In this document: in pieces, positions 12,626 through 24,862 of the stretch
How the letters are laid out: each line of letters opens with the position of its first letter
Numbering within the stretch: position 1 is the stretch's first letter
Program-made: the position numbers and the translations under genes
DNA from: Cheilinus undulatus
Taxonomy: Eukaryota > Chordata > Actinopteri > Labriformes > Labridae
Length of the DNA stretch: 64,000 bases
Assembly (NCBI RefSeq): GCF_018320785.1
Contig: NC_054878.1
Coordinates: 31,385,523 to 31,449,522 of the forward strand
Reading direction: 5' to 3'
The notes under the pieces: generated by a model
Seen by the model: only the letters and a program-made list of their open reading frames with translations
The model's database searches: none
Told to the model about the DNA's origin: nothing

Positions 12626-14792
12626 AGAAACAATTATCCCAAACATGTTCACATTTTCACATTTTCATTTTAAAGGCACTTTGAACTTCCTATAGTTTAA
12701 TTTTGTTAACACTGTTGAAAATGAACTTCAATACAATTCCCTTAAAATTACAGATCAGTGGATGCATGCAACACCCCGCTGTAGAGTGTGATTCACACAC
12801 ACACAAAAATGTTGTAATTTAAGACCTGCAGTTCCTCTAAAGCCCCCTTACTGTGTTTATACTTCTGCCCACACAAGGCTACATACCTCTACAGAGATTT
12901 GGATAATAAATTGGGTGTTCTTTTACACGCAGCAAATCTCTGCTCAGATAAATGGAAAATTAGAGAAAGAAGCATGAAGACTAGGAGACAGACGGAACGG
13001 TTGAGTGACAGGTGGTGGTATAGATCACCTTCACATTGTTGCATATGAGATAGCCAAAGTGGTTTACAACATATCAAAACAAGCCTAAAAGTAAAGCAAA
13101 AATGAGTATTTGTAGTTATTTTGATGCAGATATCTCCTCAAAGACATCTAGAGCTGTGACTAATGCACACTCACTTTCTTTCAAATGTCCATCCCTGAAA
13201 AGAAACATAATCACCAGAGAGGAAATGGCAGTATGTTGGATGTCGGTGGGGAAGAAAGGGCACGGAGAAAAGAGAGCAGATTATAAAAGGGTATAAGAGG
13301 GGGGACAAGAATGACAAAGGAGAGAGAGGGAGGAGAGGACTTCTTTGCCCTTTGGTGTGTAGCGAGGGCCGATCGATAGCGCTGTAATGAGCCTGGTATT
13401 AGCCGGGGTGCACAGGGACCCGAGTGGGGCAGAGGGAGGGCAGAAGGGGGAAGGGGGAGAGCCAGGACCTGATTCCCAACAGCAAACAACACCATAGCTG
13501 CAGACATCAGAACCAACACCTGAGTACACCTATTAAAGCCAGATGACCCTCTGCCCGGCTAATGATGAATCCACCCTCGTACAAACTTCTCTCTCTCACA
13601 CACTTTGATTCAGCTGGTTTAGATCTCAGCACTGAGATGTTCTGTCTCTGCCAAGCTCAATTTAAGAAGAGATAACCTCTTGTGCTTTATTATATTGATA
13701 CCCATGCCTAGGTTTATCGGGTATCGATCTAGTGTGAGGGCTAAACTTCAAACACCAAAGCTATACTACTAAATCTGTGTCATTGTCATGCAGTCTTTGT
13801 CTTCTTTACGCTATTGCCAGGCTCTGAGAACAAATGCCAGAGAAGTTTCTTCTTATATCTAATTTGAGAGTTGGTCATAGGTAATAGAGGAGGTTAATAG
13901 ATAAGTCTAGGACTGAATAACTTTTTATTGAAAACACTTGTTTAAGACATTTTTCTCACCTGTGTCTGCTTGATAGAAACATTAGCATATCATGAAGCTG
14001 CTTAATCCATCTCATAACCAGTTAAAATGTTTCTTTTGAAGACTTAAGTGGATAATTCAGCAAAAAGCTACACAAAGAACAGTATCAGTTATGTCTCATG
14101 AACAACTAAGAGTCGGTATCAGCCCTGAAATAACAGTGTTGTTGACCCCCAGCTTTGCCTGTTTTGTTAGCTGACAGCGTTTTTTTCTGACCTTCTTGAG
14201 CTGTTACAACACGACAGTAATCATTTTATTTTACGCTCTTTTCATGATTACGGGAAGCTAAAATTGCAATTGAAATTGAAACTCAATTAATTGCCCAGAG
14301 CATCCTAATAAACTAAACCAATCTACTCTATGCTGTATGCAAGTAGCTTGAAGTTCACCTCCTTCCAAAAATGTAACTATGCATTACACAGACGGCAAGC
14401 CTTGTCATTGGTCCATGCTTGTGTGATAAAAAAATGTATGTGTGGAAAAAGTCCGATACAGGGCCTGCGTCCACGGTTGCTGTTTTTTGCACAGCGGCCA
14501 CACAATCCACTTCAGAGCGCTTCTTAACTGTGCCAATATGTGTTTGTTACTAAGTCCTTCAGTAGTATTTGTGAAGTTATTTAGCGGTAGACCTGGAAAT
14601 TACTCCCTTAAAAAAAGACAAATCAAAGTTTTTTTCTCAGCTGTTGACACAGATGTCAGAAGTCCCACTCCTTTTTGATTCTGTACCATAGAGAGAGGCA
14701 CTGACAAGAGCAGCCCAGTTCCAAAAGTTGAACTGTTTTCAACTAAAAGTGCTGTGAGTGCAGCAACAAAAAACAGCTGATGCTAATGATGC
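12626..14792. other. Intergenic with a GC-rich island
   Basis: Mostly AT-rich. About 13320-13530 contains a purine-rich run followed by high-complexity sequence around CGATCGATAGCGCTGTAATG, a good candidate conserved noncoding element. No exon recognised. Confidence 0.35.
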
Positions 14793-14793
14793 A

Positions 14794-16202
14794 CACTCTC
14801 CTCCCAAAGTATTGGAGCAGTGAGGCCAATTCCTTTATTTTAGCTGTAGACTTAAAACATTTGGGTTTGACATCAAAATATGAATCTGAGACAGGAGATC
14901 AGCATTTCATCTTTTATTTCCAGGTACTTATATACGGATCTGATAAAAGACTTAGCATTATTTCTAACTGAACACCAAATATTTAGGTGAGCAAAAGTAT
15001 TAGAACAGATAGACTTAAAACAGATTAAAGTGAACAAGACTTAATATTTAGTTGCAAATCCTTTCCTTACAATGACTGCATCAAGCCTGCGACCCGCTGA
15101 CATCTTTAAACCTTCCCCTAATGAGCTCATTTGTTGTTTTGGCAGCGTGCTTAGGGTTGCTAGCTTGCTGAATAATAAAGAATCTCCCAGTCACTTTGGT
15201 TGCATTTTTCTATAAATCGACAGATTGAATCTTTCTGTAGACGTTTGAGTTCATTTTTGCTGCTGCCATCATGTGTTACATCATCAATAAAGATTAATGA
15301 GCCCATCCTCGAAGAAGCCATGCAAGCCCAAACCATAACACTACCTCCACTGTGTTTCAGAGATGAGCTTGAATATTTGGGATCATGAACAGATTCTTTA
15401 ATTCTCCAAACTCTAGCCTTTCCATCGCTAAAGGTTCATCTTTGTCCCATCAGTCCATGAAACGTTGTCCCAGAATGTTGGAGGCTCGTCTCTGTACTTC
15501 TTGGCAAATTCCAGCCTGGCCTTCTTGTTCTTGTTCTGGTTTGCATCTTCTGGTGTTGCCTCTGTACTTTTGTTCATGAAGTCTTCTGTGAAGAGTAGAT
15601 TGTGATACCTTCACTCCTGCCCTCTGGAGGTTGATGCTGATGTCACCAACAGTTGATTCAGGGTCTTTCTTTACAGCTCTCACAATGTTTCTGCCAACAA
15701 CTGCTGCTGTTTTTCTTGGTCTACCCGTTCGACGCCTGTTAGTGAGTACACCAGGGTTTTCTTTCTTCTTCAGGACATTCCTAATGGTTGAACTGGCTAT
15801 GACCAATGTTAGTGCAATGGCTCTGATTGACGTCCCATCTTCTGTCAGCTTCACAGTTGCTTGTTTTTCACCCACAGACAGATCTCTGGTTTTCATGTTG
15901 GTTACACCTCTAACTATGAATGCAGTTTGCACAAGCAAAACCTGAATCTGGAACTGAGCGTAGACATTCAGCACTATTAACTGTTTGAACAGGCAATGTA
16001 ATAGGACACACCTGGGCAACAAAACACACCTGTCAGTCACATGTTCCAGTATATTTGCTCACATGAAAAATAGGTGGGTTCAAACAAAAGGTGCTATCTT
16101 CTAAGGTGTGTATCAGATCCAGATTTAAATACCTGGAAATAAAAGCTTGTGGAGCTCTTGTTAAGAATTGGCCTTCCTATCCCAATACTTTTGGAGGAGA
16201 GT
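14794..16202 (-). mobile_element. Decayed Tc1-like transposon with long terminal inverted repeats
   Basis: The ends share ACTCTCCTCC, AAAGTATTGG, AGGCCAATTC and TTTTATTTCCAGGTA over about 150-200 bp in inverted orientation, with TA or a near-TA at the outer borders. It is about 1.4 kb, a full-length size for the family. The transposase lies on the minus strand. Confidence 0.8.
15060..15910 (-). pseudogene. Broken Tc1-like transposase (helix-turn-helix part well kept)
   Basis: The minus-strand frame starts near 15897 with MKTRDLSVGEKQATVKLTED, then SIRAIALTLVIASSTIRNVL (first helix-turn-helix), the RRTGRPRKTAAVVGRNI linker and SQSTLHRRLHEQKYRG. These are the paired-like DNA-binding domains of Tc1 transposases. 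Downstream, the WTDGTKMNL region (first catalytic Asp) and an NPKHAAKTT-like stretch survive only in shifted frames with stops. The longest open frame extends upstream to 16040, but the family start is the internal Met. Confidence 0.8.
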
Positions 16203-18045
16203 ACGAAGGATGTAGAGCTCTGAAAACTCTGGATTACTTTGGTTCACACAAAAAATTTGCTCTGCAAGTGCAAAAAATACCTTCTACTGCTAGTTTTTAA
16301 TAACATTACATTATCTGCAATAGCACCACACCTTTGTTTGAGGTTACTGTCATTCAATAATAAAGCCAATAAGGGCTAATATTTTTGGGTGAAAAGGTTA
16401 AAGTATCATGCAGAAATCTGATCAATAGTGAATTCCATATTTTAGGTATTATTAAAGGACAATAAAAAAAAGGCAGCTTGCTGAAAAAGCTACACTTGGG
16501 TACCAAAGCCCACATTTAGGCAGTATCTAACTTTAACAAACTTTGATTCAGTCTGCTGGCTGCTTTAGAAACTGCCTGAAAGTGTTTTTCCTTCTCTGCC
16601 AAGCTTCTTCTAGAGCCAAATGTTACCAAAAGAGGGCTAACCAAGCCTAATCCTGACTAAGAAAGGGACTGCACTCAACATCACCTCTCCTTTCTGATAC
16701 AGATTAGCTAACAATAGCTGCTGCCACTCTCTTAAATCCACTACAAACTGGCAATTTGATTAAAAAGATGGAGATGCAGGGATTGTCTTTGGTTGGTTGA
16801 AATAGAGAGAGAGAAAGGGGACCAGTCGGGAGAAGAGGGGGATAACCATCAGGTGCACTCAAAGCCAATCTGTCGCCTCGTCAATAGGCTCATTCTGCTG
16901 GAGTGCCGTGTCGCCAAAGCCCCCAGATTCAGCCATCCAGGCAGGCACAGGCCAGGGGGATGCTGAGAGAGAGAGGGAGAGGGCCACGCCTGGGTCCTCT
17001 CAATGGAGGGATCAAAGCTGGGATATAGGGATGGGCCCCCTCTCTTTGTGCTCTCGTGTCTCCCAAAACAAACGCATCCTCCTGTCTGATGGAAGCTACA
17101 TGGAGCTGGAGGAACAGATGGTGCAGGGGACTGCCACTGGGAGACACCTGCACTCTGTATGAGGTAGCCGGGTGTTTAACACATCCACAGCTCTAGTTTC
17201 ATCTGGCTTACTTTTTGTAGCAACTCTGTTACAAAATTAGATTGCTTGGAAGCACTACTAAGACACGCAAGGTGATGCTTTGTCATTTTCTTGATTTCAA
17301 AAAATACACATTACAAGGCAAAAGTACTTCCCAATTACAAATCTGCTGCTTGTAAAAGTCCTGATAACAAATACTATTCATGTGTTTTGAGAGATGTTCT
17401 TTAAAAATTAGAAAGTTGAGGTTTTCAGGAAACTTCAGAGTGCTTACTGAAATATATACTGTCTTTTTGAACCATTTTCAGAGATGCTTGTCAGTGGTTG
17501 AAGGCTTTGAATAATGGCTGAACACCAGTAGGAAAAAACATTTAAAGACAAACTCGGAGAGTATTGATTTTGACCCTCCATGGGATTTGTCATCAGTAAC
17601 AAAAAACTAGATAGATGTTAGTTCCTCAAAGAAACTGAAAAATAACCATTTTTTGACATCTTCAGTGGTTTCTGACAAATCTGCTTAATTTAGAGATATA
17701 TGATGAGGTTTAAACATTTTTTGTTTTGGATTTCTCACTTATTAAATATCTTATTTATCAAAGACATAATCTCTATCATAATCACTGATTCCATCAAACA
17801 TTGAATACCTGAAATAATGGGGAAAATGACTCTGAAAAGTGATGGTGCAGCTCAATTTCTTTTTAGTTAGAAGCTATGAGCACCATGGACAATGTTCTGT
17901 CCTCCACTGAAATGGATCAAGCCATTTTAGGTATGGGAGTGCTGGTTTAGCACTCTTCAACATTCGTCCTGTACTGCTCTGGCCTCCTGACGGCCAACCA
18001 TCCAGGCCTGTACCAGGCCTATGCCCCATGTCTGCAGCTATCCTC
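16203..18045. other. Intergenic with a possible conserved island
   Basis: About 16840-17160 is GC-richer and high in complexity, a candidate conserved noncoding element. 17504-17565 repeats a segment found at 12237. No gene recognised. Confidence 0.35.
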
Positions 18046-18049
18046 CCAG

Positions 18050-18330
18050 CTGACTCCCCCACAACACACACGGACAACCCTAGCTGACCATTCCCATCCC
18101 CACTCTCCTGAGAATGTCCGCATTAGACACATGGTCTTGCCAGCAATATCCAAAAAAGCTCCAAAGTTGTCACAAAGGAGTCCAGCTGGTGCCTCTGGTC
18201 ATCAGTCAACATCTGGGCTTTACAAGAGTATAGTGAAGAAAAGTATGGGAGGACCAAGGACTGACAGACTCTGACTTTTGTCTGCATGCTTGGGATGAGC
18301 AATAATCAGAATCAGCCCACTAAAATGATA
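18050..18330 (-). pseudogene. Non-LTR retrotransposon remnant (end of reverse transcriptase ORF)
   Basis: The minus strand reads LLYSCKAQMLTDDQRHQLDS and then frameshifted FLDIAGKTMC. This resembles the YGCETWTLT...R.DSF segment that follows the reverse transcriptase domain in many LINEs. Only a short, broken piece remains and the family is not determined. Confidence 0.5.
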
Positions 18331-20170
18331 TTGGTCGCCTTTACAGCAAAACTGTAACAGAAAAGGTACAAAGACCAGTTCCACCTAAGTAGGACCAGAA
18401 TGACACTGTGTGGAAACCAGCCTCTTGTATATCTACACTAGCAAGAAGAACACATTTCCCCTGCTCTTGCTATTTTGAGGGACAAACCTTCCTCATTCTT
18501 GGTGTTTTCACTCTTTTTCCAACTCTATTCTTCTGAACCTCCAATGTGAAAATGCTGTAATGCCCTCAGTTTAGCTTCTACACTCTAAAGCACAAAATGT
18601 TAAAACTGACAGGATGCTAATTAGATATTTTTGTTTAGAGGAAAACAATCAAAACTGTTCATTTTCCATTATTAGCGTTATTTCCTCATGCAGTGAGGAG
18701 TCACAGCCTCATTCCCTGCCAGAGAGTACAGAGATTTTTCCCTGAGCTCGTCAGACGCTTGGCTTCCAGTAGATAGAACCCATGCTATGGTAATCACATG
18801 CTAATCACAGTTAACACCAGCGCAGGGTCCTATACTCTAGATTAATGCATCCGTCGCATATTCACGTTTCCATTAGCATAAATCAGGTTCACCCTGCCTT
18901 TGTAATTAGTGTTTTCATGTGAATGATAATAAGATATGGTGATTAGGTCAGGATACTAGAATGGAAATGACTTGTCAGCTAAGTTGGCCTCAAACAGCTC
19001 CTCACATGTCTGACTATCAATATGTGCAGCCCTCAGAAACAATTAATGATGCTGGCAGATAATTGAGGTTCAATAGCAGAATATGGGAAGCAAAAGTAGA
19101 CTTCTAATTATTAGATACTTGATGTTTTAGCTCAGAGTCTTGTGTCATCCTTTCTTTTTCTACTTTTCAGAGAGCATTTTTCAAATGCCTCAAATATGTT
19201 TCACACGGCTACTCTGGAAACTAACCCCCACCCAAAATTATTTTATCCTGGTAATGTTCAGGAGATATTCATACCAACTAGAAGTTTGCTATTTTTCAAT
19301 AAGGCTTGATAAAAAAGAAGATACTAAAGTGGAAAAACTTGGTCTGATTCCCTTCAAATTACACAGTTTGTTTGATATGTTTTGATCAGATTATCAGCAA
19401 AATCAGTTCCAGCATTTTCACTCTCTCACTGATTGGATTTTTTCATGCACAGGCACATACTCCAGAAATTATTAGCCATTATTGTAATGGTACACAGTTT
19501 TCTGAATGTCAAAATGATCATTAGCCTTACTGTTTTTAGCATTTTCTGCTTGAACTGCGTTTTAAAATTTATGTCTGATACTTCTTAATAAAGGCCAAAA
19601 CCAGATACCTATGGAGGAGGTTCTCAACAGTGCAAGGAACATTTATTCAGTATGTAGATAGTAGCTATTTTTGTCATAATAGAAACCGCATCTTTCAAAG
19701 AACACATTTGAAGACTGGTTACCTCACAGCGACGTCTCAGACCACTGCACACCCATTTTTCTCCAACAGAAAAACCAAATCTGCAGCACTGAGCAGCTGG
19801 AGACAAGACATTATAAGATCGTGGGAGACCTCTGATTTCATGCAGGGGTAGTACATAAGTTAAGATTCTTATAAGCTGTTCACTCCTAAATCACAGTTTT
19901 TTCTGTGTCTACCATGGGTGAGTACATTAGGAGGTTAAGGGGTTTGTATTTTCTAGAAAGGATGTCATTTAAATCCTATTGTTCTCCACCTCAAAAATTG
20001 CTATTATCCATGGCGTTTTGTTACCAATGTGACCCTCTGACCAACTAGTGACCTGTGGCTTGTGCCACATGGTGAGATGTAATGATGATCTAGTGAAGAG
20101 ATTAAAAGTTGAATAACTGAATTTTGTTGTATTGGAAGCAACAGGATGTATTGTATGGTGCTGTGAACTG
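18331..20170. other. Intergenic with a possible conserved island
   Basis: About 18670-19080 is high-complexity sequence with homeodomain-like TAATTA/ATTA and GATAA cores, a candidate conserved noncoding element. No exon recognised. Confidence 0.35.
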
Positions 20171-20174
20171 TGCA

Positions 20175-21030
20175 ATGTTAGTGACTTACTTGCAGTAACT
20201 GGAGTCTTTCATGTGGAGGAATTTTGGTCCACTCCTTTTAGCAGAATTGTTTCAATTCAGCCACATTTGAGGGTTTTCAAGCATGAATGATCTGTTTAAG
20301 GTCATACTACAGCATCTAAATCAGACTTAAGTTCATACTTTGACTAGGCCACTCCAAAACCTTCATTTTGTTTTTTTGTAAGCCATTCAGAGGTGGACAT
20401 GCTAGTGTGTTTTGGATTATGGTCCTAATGCATAACCCAAATGTTCATGAGCTTGAGGTCACAAACTGATGGCTGAACATTCTCCTTTAGGATTTTCTGA
20501 TAGAGAGCATTCATGGTGCCATCAATTACAGCAAGTCATACGCATGCTTTCAGGATTTCTTCCCAAAAGTCTTGAGGATTATCAAGAAGTTTTTTTGACT
20601 GAGATGACGAGCCTTTGTGTCCTTTCTTATTCTTGAATCATGAACACTGCCCTTAATTGAGTCAAGTGAGGCCTGCAGGTCTTCAAATGCTGTTCTGGGT
20701 TCTTTCTGACCTCCTGGATGAGTCATCGATGTGCTCGTGGGAGTAATTTTTGTAGGCTGATGTTTCAAGTTTTCTCCATTTTTGGATAATAGTTCTCAAC
20801 GTAATTTGCTGGACTTCCAAAGCCTGGGGAATGGCTTTGTAACCCTTTCCAGACAGATAGATATCAAAGACTTTGTTTGTCATCTATTCTTGGATTTCAT
20901 CTATGGGATGTCTTGATTCAGCAGGTCTGGTGGCAATCAGGCCTTGGTGTGGCAAGTGACGTTGGCCTAAACTTTCTAAAAATGTGGTTAATCACAGTTA
21001 ATCCATGGTTTAACGTGGATTCCTGTTTGG
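20175..21030 (-). mobile_element. Decayed, internally deleted Tc1-like transposon
   Basis: The minus strand carries a Tc1 transposase. The helix-turn-helix part near 20683-20883 reads KVFDIYLSGKGYKAIPQALE and TLRTIIQKWRK. Then QASLDSIKGSVHDSRIRK appears near 20640-20680. The catalytic part survives at 20200-20535 only as scattered similarity. An internal deletion near 20540 joins distant parts, and frameshifts are frequent. Confidence 0.75.
20550..20883 (-). pseudogene. Tc1-like transposase N-terminal remnant
   Basis: Two overlapping frames cover the two DNA-binding helices and linker of a Tc1 transposase (GKGYKAIPQALE, then DLQASLDSIKGSVHDSRIRK). A frameshift separates them, and the catalytic domain is disrupted beyond use. 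Confidence 0.7.
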
Positions 21031-22955
21031 ATCAATCTGCTTTACGGGGATTGAGGTATTTTACCAGCTGCCTCCGATGAAAGTAGACCTAGCAAGTATT
21101 TTGAGCAGACCAGAGTGTCTGCTGTGGAATCACAAAGTCTGACTAGAGAGGGAATGCTTTGTGGAGCACTGGGCAGACACGGTACGTGGAATTTGAGGCA
21201 AAAGCCCACGCCATTTCACACGCTTCAATTGCCATCCTGAACACACATCAACAGCAGGGTGTCAACAAAGAAGCTAGGTTTTTATCTGCCTTAAGATATC
21301 AGCATAAGCCAGAGCAGAAGTTACCAACATTATTTCCTTGCTCCTGTGTCACACATCACATGTGAATTTGTATGGCTGCATAGGAACTGATTAAGTTAAT
21401 TTGTGATGGTCCACTTTATATGGTAGCCTTCACCATCAATGTATGAATATGAAATTAACTGGTTTATATGAAGCCAGTGTGGAAAAGGGGAACATGTATG
21501 AGTGTAACATGTGAGCACTCCAACAGAAGATGAAAACACCTAGTTTTCACTTAAATATCTGTAAGAGAGAAGCTATAATATGTGAGAGTGTCTGCTTACA
21601 GGTGTAGTGCACACCTGCATGCTCCAATGAAACAACTAAAGCAGGACAGGCTGCAGTGATTGGGGTTCAGTCTTGGTGGGTTTTATCTCCCTTGGGACAC
21701 AGTCCACCCCTGACATGGAGCATTCCTCTCAGAGTGGTGACCCCACATGACGGACGGCATCCTCCATGCCTATCACCGACTGATGAGACCTGCTGCAGCC
21801 CCGAGAGACCAAAGGACCGAGGTTGGGATTGGGAACGTGAAAAGAAAAACAAAACGTGGAAAAACAAAAGACAAACTGAAAACTTTTGATGCATCTTTCA
21901 AGATTCAATGAAACGCTGAAGGACCAACAGGAAATACCAAATTAGTAATTTCACACCACTGTCTTAAATCAGGGTTTTTTAATGTGCTGGTGTGCAGTGT
22001 GAGTTATTTCTCATCCAACCTGACACCCTGTTCATGATAATTTATGAGGCCTGACCCGTGAATGTGAACGCCCTGCTCCCACCTCTAAAATCGTCCTCAT
22101 CAGTTTCCTCACCTCTCTGTGAACTTCTAGTAGCTCACACAAGTTTTTATAAAAAGCTAAAACATGACAACTTCTGGTTAGTTACCTCTCCCTGTTCAGG
22201 TCAGAAAAGGGTGAAAGTTAGGGGTTTTATGTAAATTTATATTCAACAAGTAGCAGCAAACACATTAAAATGAACCCTTTCATCCTAAAAAAAAGAAGAG
22301 GTCTAGTTGAAACGGGGCAGAACACACTTTCATCCAGATCTGCAAATTAGCCTGAACATTCAGCTTAAGTGCATACATATCTTCTGGATTTAATAGTTTA
22401 CTGAGGGCCAGATAGGAAGCTTTGTGGGGCCTGATATGGTCCGTGCCACTAGTTGATGATCACTTGTGTAGGGTGAAGCTAGAGCTTATCTAAACCTCCC
22501 CCTGTCACCTGGCGAAAACATAACCATCACATAAACAACTTCATAGCAAGAACAACACACATGCATTGTTAATATTATCAATCATTGACATAAATTTTTC
22601 CTGTTGCATTTCATAATTAAATGATTCTTATACAGTCCTTTGAGTATGACCAGTGGACTGCCTATTTTCACATTTTCAGAAGAAGTATTCCACTGGTTCA
22701 GCCCCCTAACTAACAAAACAATGAGATCTAACATTCGTTCCTACATTTGGTTTTTCAAATGAGCGTTCCTCTCAGATTGTATTGACTGTCCTTCCTTTTA
22801 AAAAACCTCTGGATACTTTGTGGTAACTGTCCAGTTTTAGCTTTATAAGTAACTTTGGGAAGATCAAAGATTATGACAAACTTATCACAGAAAAAGGAAC
22901 TTGTTATGGATTGAAAAGGAAAAATGGAAAAAGTGAAAGGTTAAATGTTTGATAA
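21031..22955. other. Intergenic, no gene seen
   Basis: AT-rich. About 21650-21860 is GC-richer with no family resemblance that I could name. Confidence 0.3.
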
Positions 22956-22959
22956 CTAG

Positions 22960-23060
22960 GGGTGTGAAGAGATCTCGCGAGATCAAAATGTCACGAGATT
23001 TCTCGTCCACGTGAAAATCATCTCGTGAGATCAATATTGCCCAGACACCAGGAGCAGCAG
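22960..23060. repeat. Cluster of TCTCGCGAGA-like palindromes
   Basis: One exact TCTCGCGAGA at 22973-22982 is followed within 60 bp by degraded versions (TCACGAGATTTCTCG, ATCTCGTGAGAT). It is probably the end of a mobile repeat. The intact motif equals the BANP recognition element. Confidence 0.45.
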
Positions 23061-24073
23061 CTCTCCTGACAGAAAACAATACCTAACTTGAAATTATAAA
23101 TAATCACAAAGATGCTCTAGACTCTTAACTGTTGGTGAAGGAGGTAATGGAGAGACAGCGGATCTGTGACCACTGCTCCAACCCCCACCACCTCCTCTGC
23201 GTGCACTACTCGGGGCCACACGTGATCCGCCTATGCATAAGAAGTTCATCATAACAGTGTGAAATGATTAAATGCTGCTGCTGAAAACCTGTGCAGTCTC
23301 CATGAGTTTGTGTATGCGTGCAGACTCGCTCATAGTGCTCATCATTTGTGACTTTGTAACTTTGATTAAGTTGCTGCTTCGTCATGTCTCCTTCTCGTCT
23401 GTCAGTCACTCATCCATCAGCTGCTGGCTGTGCTATCATCAATCAGAAGCTTAACATGAGAAGCACAACGGGCTGTTGTATACTGCAGCGGTAAACTTAG
23501 AAAAACAAACTCTGTTTGAGCGCCATAGAGTCCACTGTTAGCTCCAAAAAGCGAAGTTCTAGCTGTAGTTAAACGCACCCTGTTTGCTGTCTGACAGCTG
23601 GCAGAGCAGAGACACTCACTCACCAACACACACATTAACACACGCTCATCTGTGTGTCATGTCCAACACTGTCAAAGCTCATATGAGAAAAAAAAAAGAC
23701 CACAAAATGATAAAATAATCTATTACTCTAAATTAAATTAAACAAAAAAAAACAAATGTGTTATTGACAGAAATATTTCTTTTGAGTGTTCACACAACAA
23801 CACAATAAAATTCAAATTTAAGACTTTTTAAGACCTGAATTGAAAAAAATAAACACAACTTTCTGCAGTAAAAGGTCTTAAAGGAAAGGCCTGCACGGTT
23901 TTTCAGTACACCAGGCCAGGGCTTAATTTGCTGATTTAATACACCATTTTTAAAATGTCAAATGGTATAGGAAAAGGAGGTTTGTTTGTTTGTTTGTTTG
24001 TTTTTTGTTAAAGTCGTTGAAATTTTATGATATTTTTTTGTACATTTTATGCCTCCCTTTTTATATGTATATA
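23061..24073. other. Intergenic, no gene seen
   Basis: Mixed-composition sequence ending in AT-rich tracts and a short (GTTT)n run near 23975-24001. No gene recognised. Confidence 0.3.
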
Positions 24074-24621
24074 CAGTGCTTAACAAATTTATTAGACCAC
24101 CACCCCAAAGTAAGGTTTATGCCACAGCTGCCCTAAATTAACAGCATTGGTCGTTACCTAAATCATTTTTTATGTTTCTGCAGTGGTTAATACACCAATA
24201 TGTAGAAGCTCTTTAACCCAAATGATATTTTAATGCTAAAATATAATTATTATTGTTATCCATGAATTTTCAAATTTACTGATTTACAAAAAAAACTGAA
24301 AAAAAATAGTAAAGCACATTATTATTTCTTGATTAATATGTCAAATTATGGTTATTTACTTGCATTCCTGAACAGAAAAATTAGTTTTAGTGGTTGAATG
24401 TTATGCTTGATTCATTTCTGACTTCTCAGAGAAGCCCAGTGAGCTGGCTCAAATTTGGGTATAAAAAGGTGACTTCAGTTTGAAATTCCTCATTCCTGTT
24501 CAAAATTGTAAAACATGGAAAGCTCACTGAAATGAAAGAGTCTGCATTAAAGCACTTTATGATACTGGTAGTCTCTGAGACAAATATGACAGGTGGTCTA
24601 ATAAATTTGTTAAGCACGGTA
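24074..24621. mobile_element. Nonautonomous TIR element (Tc1/mariner-like)
   Basis: The left end ACAGTGCTTAACAAATTTAT and the right end (reverse complement ACCGTGCTTAACAAATTTAT) form inverted repeats flanked by TATA. About 550 bp, no transposase. The right terminus abuts a second left end, making a perfect palindrome. Confidence 0.65.
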
Positions 24622-24623
24622 TA

Positions 24624-24862
24624 TATACCGTGCTTAACAAATTTATTAGACCACCCTAACCCTAACCAAACTAAAGTTTATGCCACAGCTGCCCTAAATT
24701 AACAGCATTGGTAATTACCAAAATCATTTTTTATGTTTCTGCAATGGTTAATACACCAATATGTAGAAGCTCTTAACCCAAATGATATTTTTAATTCTAA
24801 AATGTAATTATTATTGTTATCCATGAATTTTCAAATTTACTGATTCAAAAGTTCAATGTAAG
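24624..24862. repeat. Partial second copy of the same TIR element
   Basis: Begins with the same CCGTGCTTAACAAATTTATT end and follows the first copy's left 220 bp closely (GTTTATGCCACAGCTGCCCT; CACCAATATGTAGAAGCTCT), then stops. It differs near its start by a CCCTAACCCTAACC insertion (24654-24667). Confidence 0.65.

Noticed and set aside
13211..13529. Overlapping minus-strand ORFs with a signal-peptide-like start
   Set aside because: Pro/Leu/Ser-rich because of a purine run on the other strand. The sequence looks like a noncoding island.
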